9,164 nucleotides of DNA from Chloroflexia bacterium (GTDB lineage: Bacteria > Chloroflexota > Chloroflexia > QHBQ01 > JADMIH01): the NCBI GenBank assembly GCA_025927935.1, contig JAICKM010000234.1, forward strand, positions 1 through 9,164. The letters are read 5' to 3'. The notes beneath the pieces are model-generated. The model was not told the DNA's origin. It did no database searches and saw only the letters and a program-made list of their open reading frames with translations. Of this stretch, positions 7,581 to 9,164 are shown one piece after another. A program made the translations under genes and the position numbers. Positions within the stretch are counted from its first letter, which is position 1. Each line of letters opens with the position of its first letter.

Positions 7581-9164
7581 CAGGCGGTCCTTCAGCACGT
7601 GGCGGTTGTGGGCGAAGATCTCGTCCATGTGGGTGAAGCCGCGCACCACGAACGGCGCGTTGCTGGTGCCGATGGCGACCAGCGGCCCGGCCAGCAGGAA
7701 GGGATACATGCCCGTCTTCTTGGGATCGGGCAAGCCCCGATAGAGCGCCGCGGCCTCACGCCCCACGAACTCCTCCACATATTGCAAGTCGGCCCCCGTG
7801 TTCAACCCGAAGCCGAAGACCTTGATGTGCAGTTGCGACAGCACCGCCGTCGAGAACTGGGTCATGCGCTGGTTGATGAAGAACCAGCCGATGCCGTACT
7901 TGCGTGTGGTGCGCACGCTCTCGGCGATGGTGTCGCGGGTGGCCCGCGCGTCGTCGTTGTCGCCGGGGTCGTGCGGGCAATAGTAGTGCGCCTCGTCGAA
8001 GACGATCATGCCGTTCGACGTGGTGCCGTCGCGGAAGCGCGAGTAGAGCAGGTGGCGCACGTGCGAGAGGATCTCGTTAATCAGAAAATAGGGCTGCCGG
8101 CGGTCATAGAGCGACAGATCGAGGATCACGATGGCGCGATCCTCTAGAAAAGCGCGGATCACCTCCGAGAGCGGGCGGCGCGTGGGGCTGACTGTGAAGA
8201 CCCCGACCACCCTGCTCCAGCGGGTCAGCAGCGTGCGTCGCAATGACGGGTCGTTCTCCCAGCGGTCGATCACCTCGCGGCCCTTCCAGAGCGGGTCCTT
8301 GCCGCGCGAGGCGTAGACGGTGTTGGCGGCCTGGGCCACGAAGCGCACCAGTTCGTCCAGGTCGGTCTCGCCCATCTCGCCCAACTGCTTGCGCCGCCGC
8401 CGGGGCGATCCCTCGCCCGCCGCCGGTTCCTCGTCGTCCAGCCCCTCCAGGTAGTCGCTGACCCGCTCGGCGATGGCGCGCTGCTTCTCGCCCGATTTGA
8501 AGCCCAGCAGATCATAGAACTTCGCCCGGCGCAATAGCTCGGCGAAGGACTCGGCCTTCTCCAGCGCGACATTCTCGATGCGCAAGGCCAGCGGGCGGCG
8601 GCCCACCCCGGCCAGCAAGCGATGGAACGAGAAGTTGAGCCTCGTGCCCTGGGCAAAGCGGTCCTGCGCGAACTCGCCCTGCGGGTCAATGATCAACTGG
8701 CCCATGCGCGGGTTGGCCGCGTAGGCCGCTACCATGATCGCCGACATGACCGACTTGCCGCAGCCCGACTGGCCGAACACCCCGGTCATCAGCGCCTCGC
8801 CCATGCCGCCCTCGGCGTCCGGCCCGAAGTGGCGCAGCAAGGCCGGGGCAGGCGTATCGGCGGAGCCGAAGAGGTAGCCCAGGTAGAACAGCCCCGACGG
8901 CGACCCCGCGATCTCGCGCACCATCGCCGCGTCGGCCTGGTAGACGGCGGTGCCGCTGCTGGGCGGCGTGTTCAGCAGCGTTGGCCCCTCGACGTGCCCG
9001 CGCTCGTTGAGCAGAAACACGCCCATTACCTTGAGCGTGGCCGTCTTGGTATCAGCCACCCCGGACAGGTAGGGCAGGAACCCCGTGACCTTGATCATGC
9101 CTTTGAAGCGGCTGTCTTCGTGGAAGCGGTTATGCGACTGCATATCGAACAACTGGCAGACCAC
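7569..9164 (-). CDS. HerA/DUF87-type P-loop ATPase, 5' end beyond the right edge
   Basis: The visible 531-522 or so C-terminal residues belong to the HerA/FtsK-superfamily of hexameric DNA-translocating or DNA-dependent ATPases. The N-terminal visible part (about the first 110 residues, with IKVTGFLPY) resembles the HAS-type barrel that precedes the motor. Walker A GQSGCGKS is at 8751-8774. The LIIDPQGEFA segment follows, typical of HerA-like proteins. A charged helical insertion with a basic patch (RRRRK, about 8391-8405) lies between. Walker B with the catalytic glutamate, MIVFDEAH, is at 7986-8009, and a sensor-like FFINQRMTQFS segment is near 7850-7885. The frame remains open to the last base, with no convincing start, so the gene is truncated by the window. 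It ends in TAG, 10 nt from the convergent kinase stop. Members act in DNA end resection with NurA, in conjugation-like transfer or in defence with an effector; no partner is visible here, so the role is open. VirB4-like is a less likely alternative. Confidence 0.82.
   Translation of the reverse strand: MVCQLFDMQSHNRFHEDSRFKGMIKVTGFLPYLSGVADTKTATLKVMGVFLLNERGHVEGPTLLNTPPSSGTAVYQADAAMVREIAGSPSGLFYLGYLFGSADTPAPALLRHFGPDAEGGMGEALMTGVFGQSGCGKSVMSAIMVAAYAANPRMGQLIIDPQGEFAQDRFAQGTRLNFSFHRLLAGVGRRPLALRIENVALEKAESFAELLRRAKFYDLLGFKSGEKQRAIAERVSDYLEGLDDEEPAAGEGSPRRRRKQLGEMGETDLDELVRFVAQAANTVYASRGKDPLWKGREVIDRWENDPSLRRTLLTRWSRVVGVFTVSPTRRPLSEVIRAFLEDRAIVILDLSLYDRRQPYFLINEILSHVRHLLYSRFRDGTTSNGMIVFDEAHYYCPHDPGDNDDARATRDTIAESVRTTRKYGIGWFFINQRMTQFSTAVLSQLHIKVFGFGLNTGADLQYVEEFVGREAAALYRGLPDPKKTGMYPFLLAGPLVAIGTSNAPFVVRGFTHMDEIFAHNRHVLKDRLAGK

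Noticed and set aside
7599..8147. Plus-strand open frame opposite the HerA-type ATPase
   Set aside because: It is antisense to Walker B and the sensor segment of a clear ATPase and has no ribosome binding site or domain of its own.

Overview
The window is GC-rich bacterial chromosome (well over half G+C, judged by eye). The minus-strand order tilS, hpt, ftsH is a cluster known from Firmicutes, Actinobacteria and Chloroflexota. The FtsH N-terminus, the GC-rich codon use and the multi-PAS histidine kinase fit a Chloroflexota-type organism best (Thermomicrobia-like or a relative). That placement is an inference from family resemblance and was not searched.

Layout: (1) positions 1-783, minus, the first 261 codons of ftsH, preceded by a 261-nt gap that holds a near-perfect housekeeping promoter and a long leader. 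(2) 1045-1602, minus, hpt. (3) 1662-3158, minus, tilS, with an extended -10 element so close to the start codon that the mRNA should be almost leaderless. (4) A 17-bp perfect hairpin at 3246-3288 separates tilS from (5) an SPFH/band-7 membrane-anchored protein at 3315-4562, minus, with a GTG start, an unusual 90-residue insertion and a Pro/Gly-rich tail. (6) A 215-nt divergent control region at 4563-4777 with promoters facing both ways. (7) 4778-7558, plus, a soluble GAF-PAS4-HisKA-HATPase sensor kinase with no response regulator in view. (8) 7569-9164, minus, the C-terminal part of a HerA/DUF87-type P-loop ATPase, convergent with the kinase across only 10 nt.

How the genes may work together: TilS and Hpt form a translation/purine-salvage pair, and in other bacteria they are expressed with the membrane protease FtsH. 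The SPFH gene lies just upstream of this cluster on the same strand. SPFH proteins (HflK/HflC, prohibitins) are known partners of FtsH, so a functional link is a reasonable hypothesis. The hairpin and the separate promoters suggest four transcription units (SPFH; tilS-hpt; ftsH, boosted by its own promoter; and the kinase) rather than one operon.

No tRNA, rRNA, CRISPR array, insertion sequence or phage gene was recognised. The most unusual items are the SPFH insertion, the partial HerA-type ATPase whose partner gene would lie beyond the right edge, the near-leaderless tilS start and the strong private ftsH promoter.
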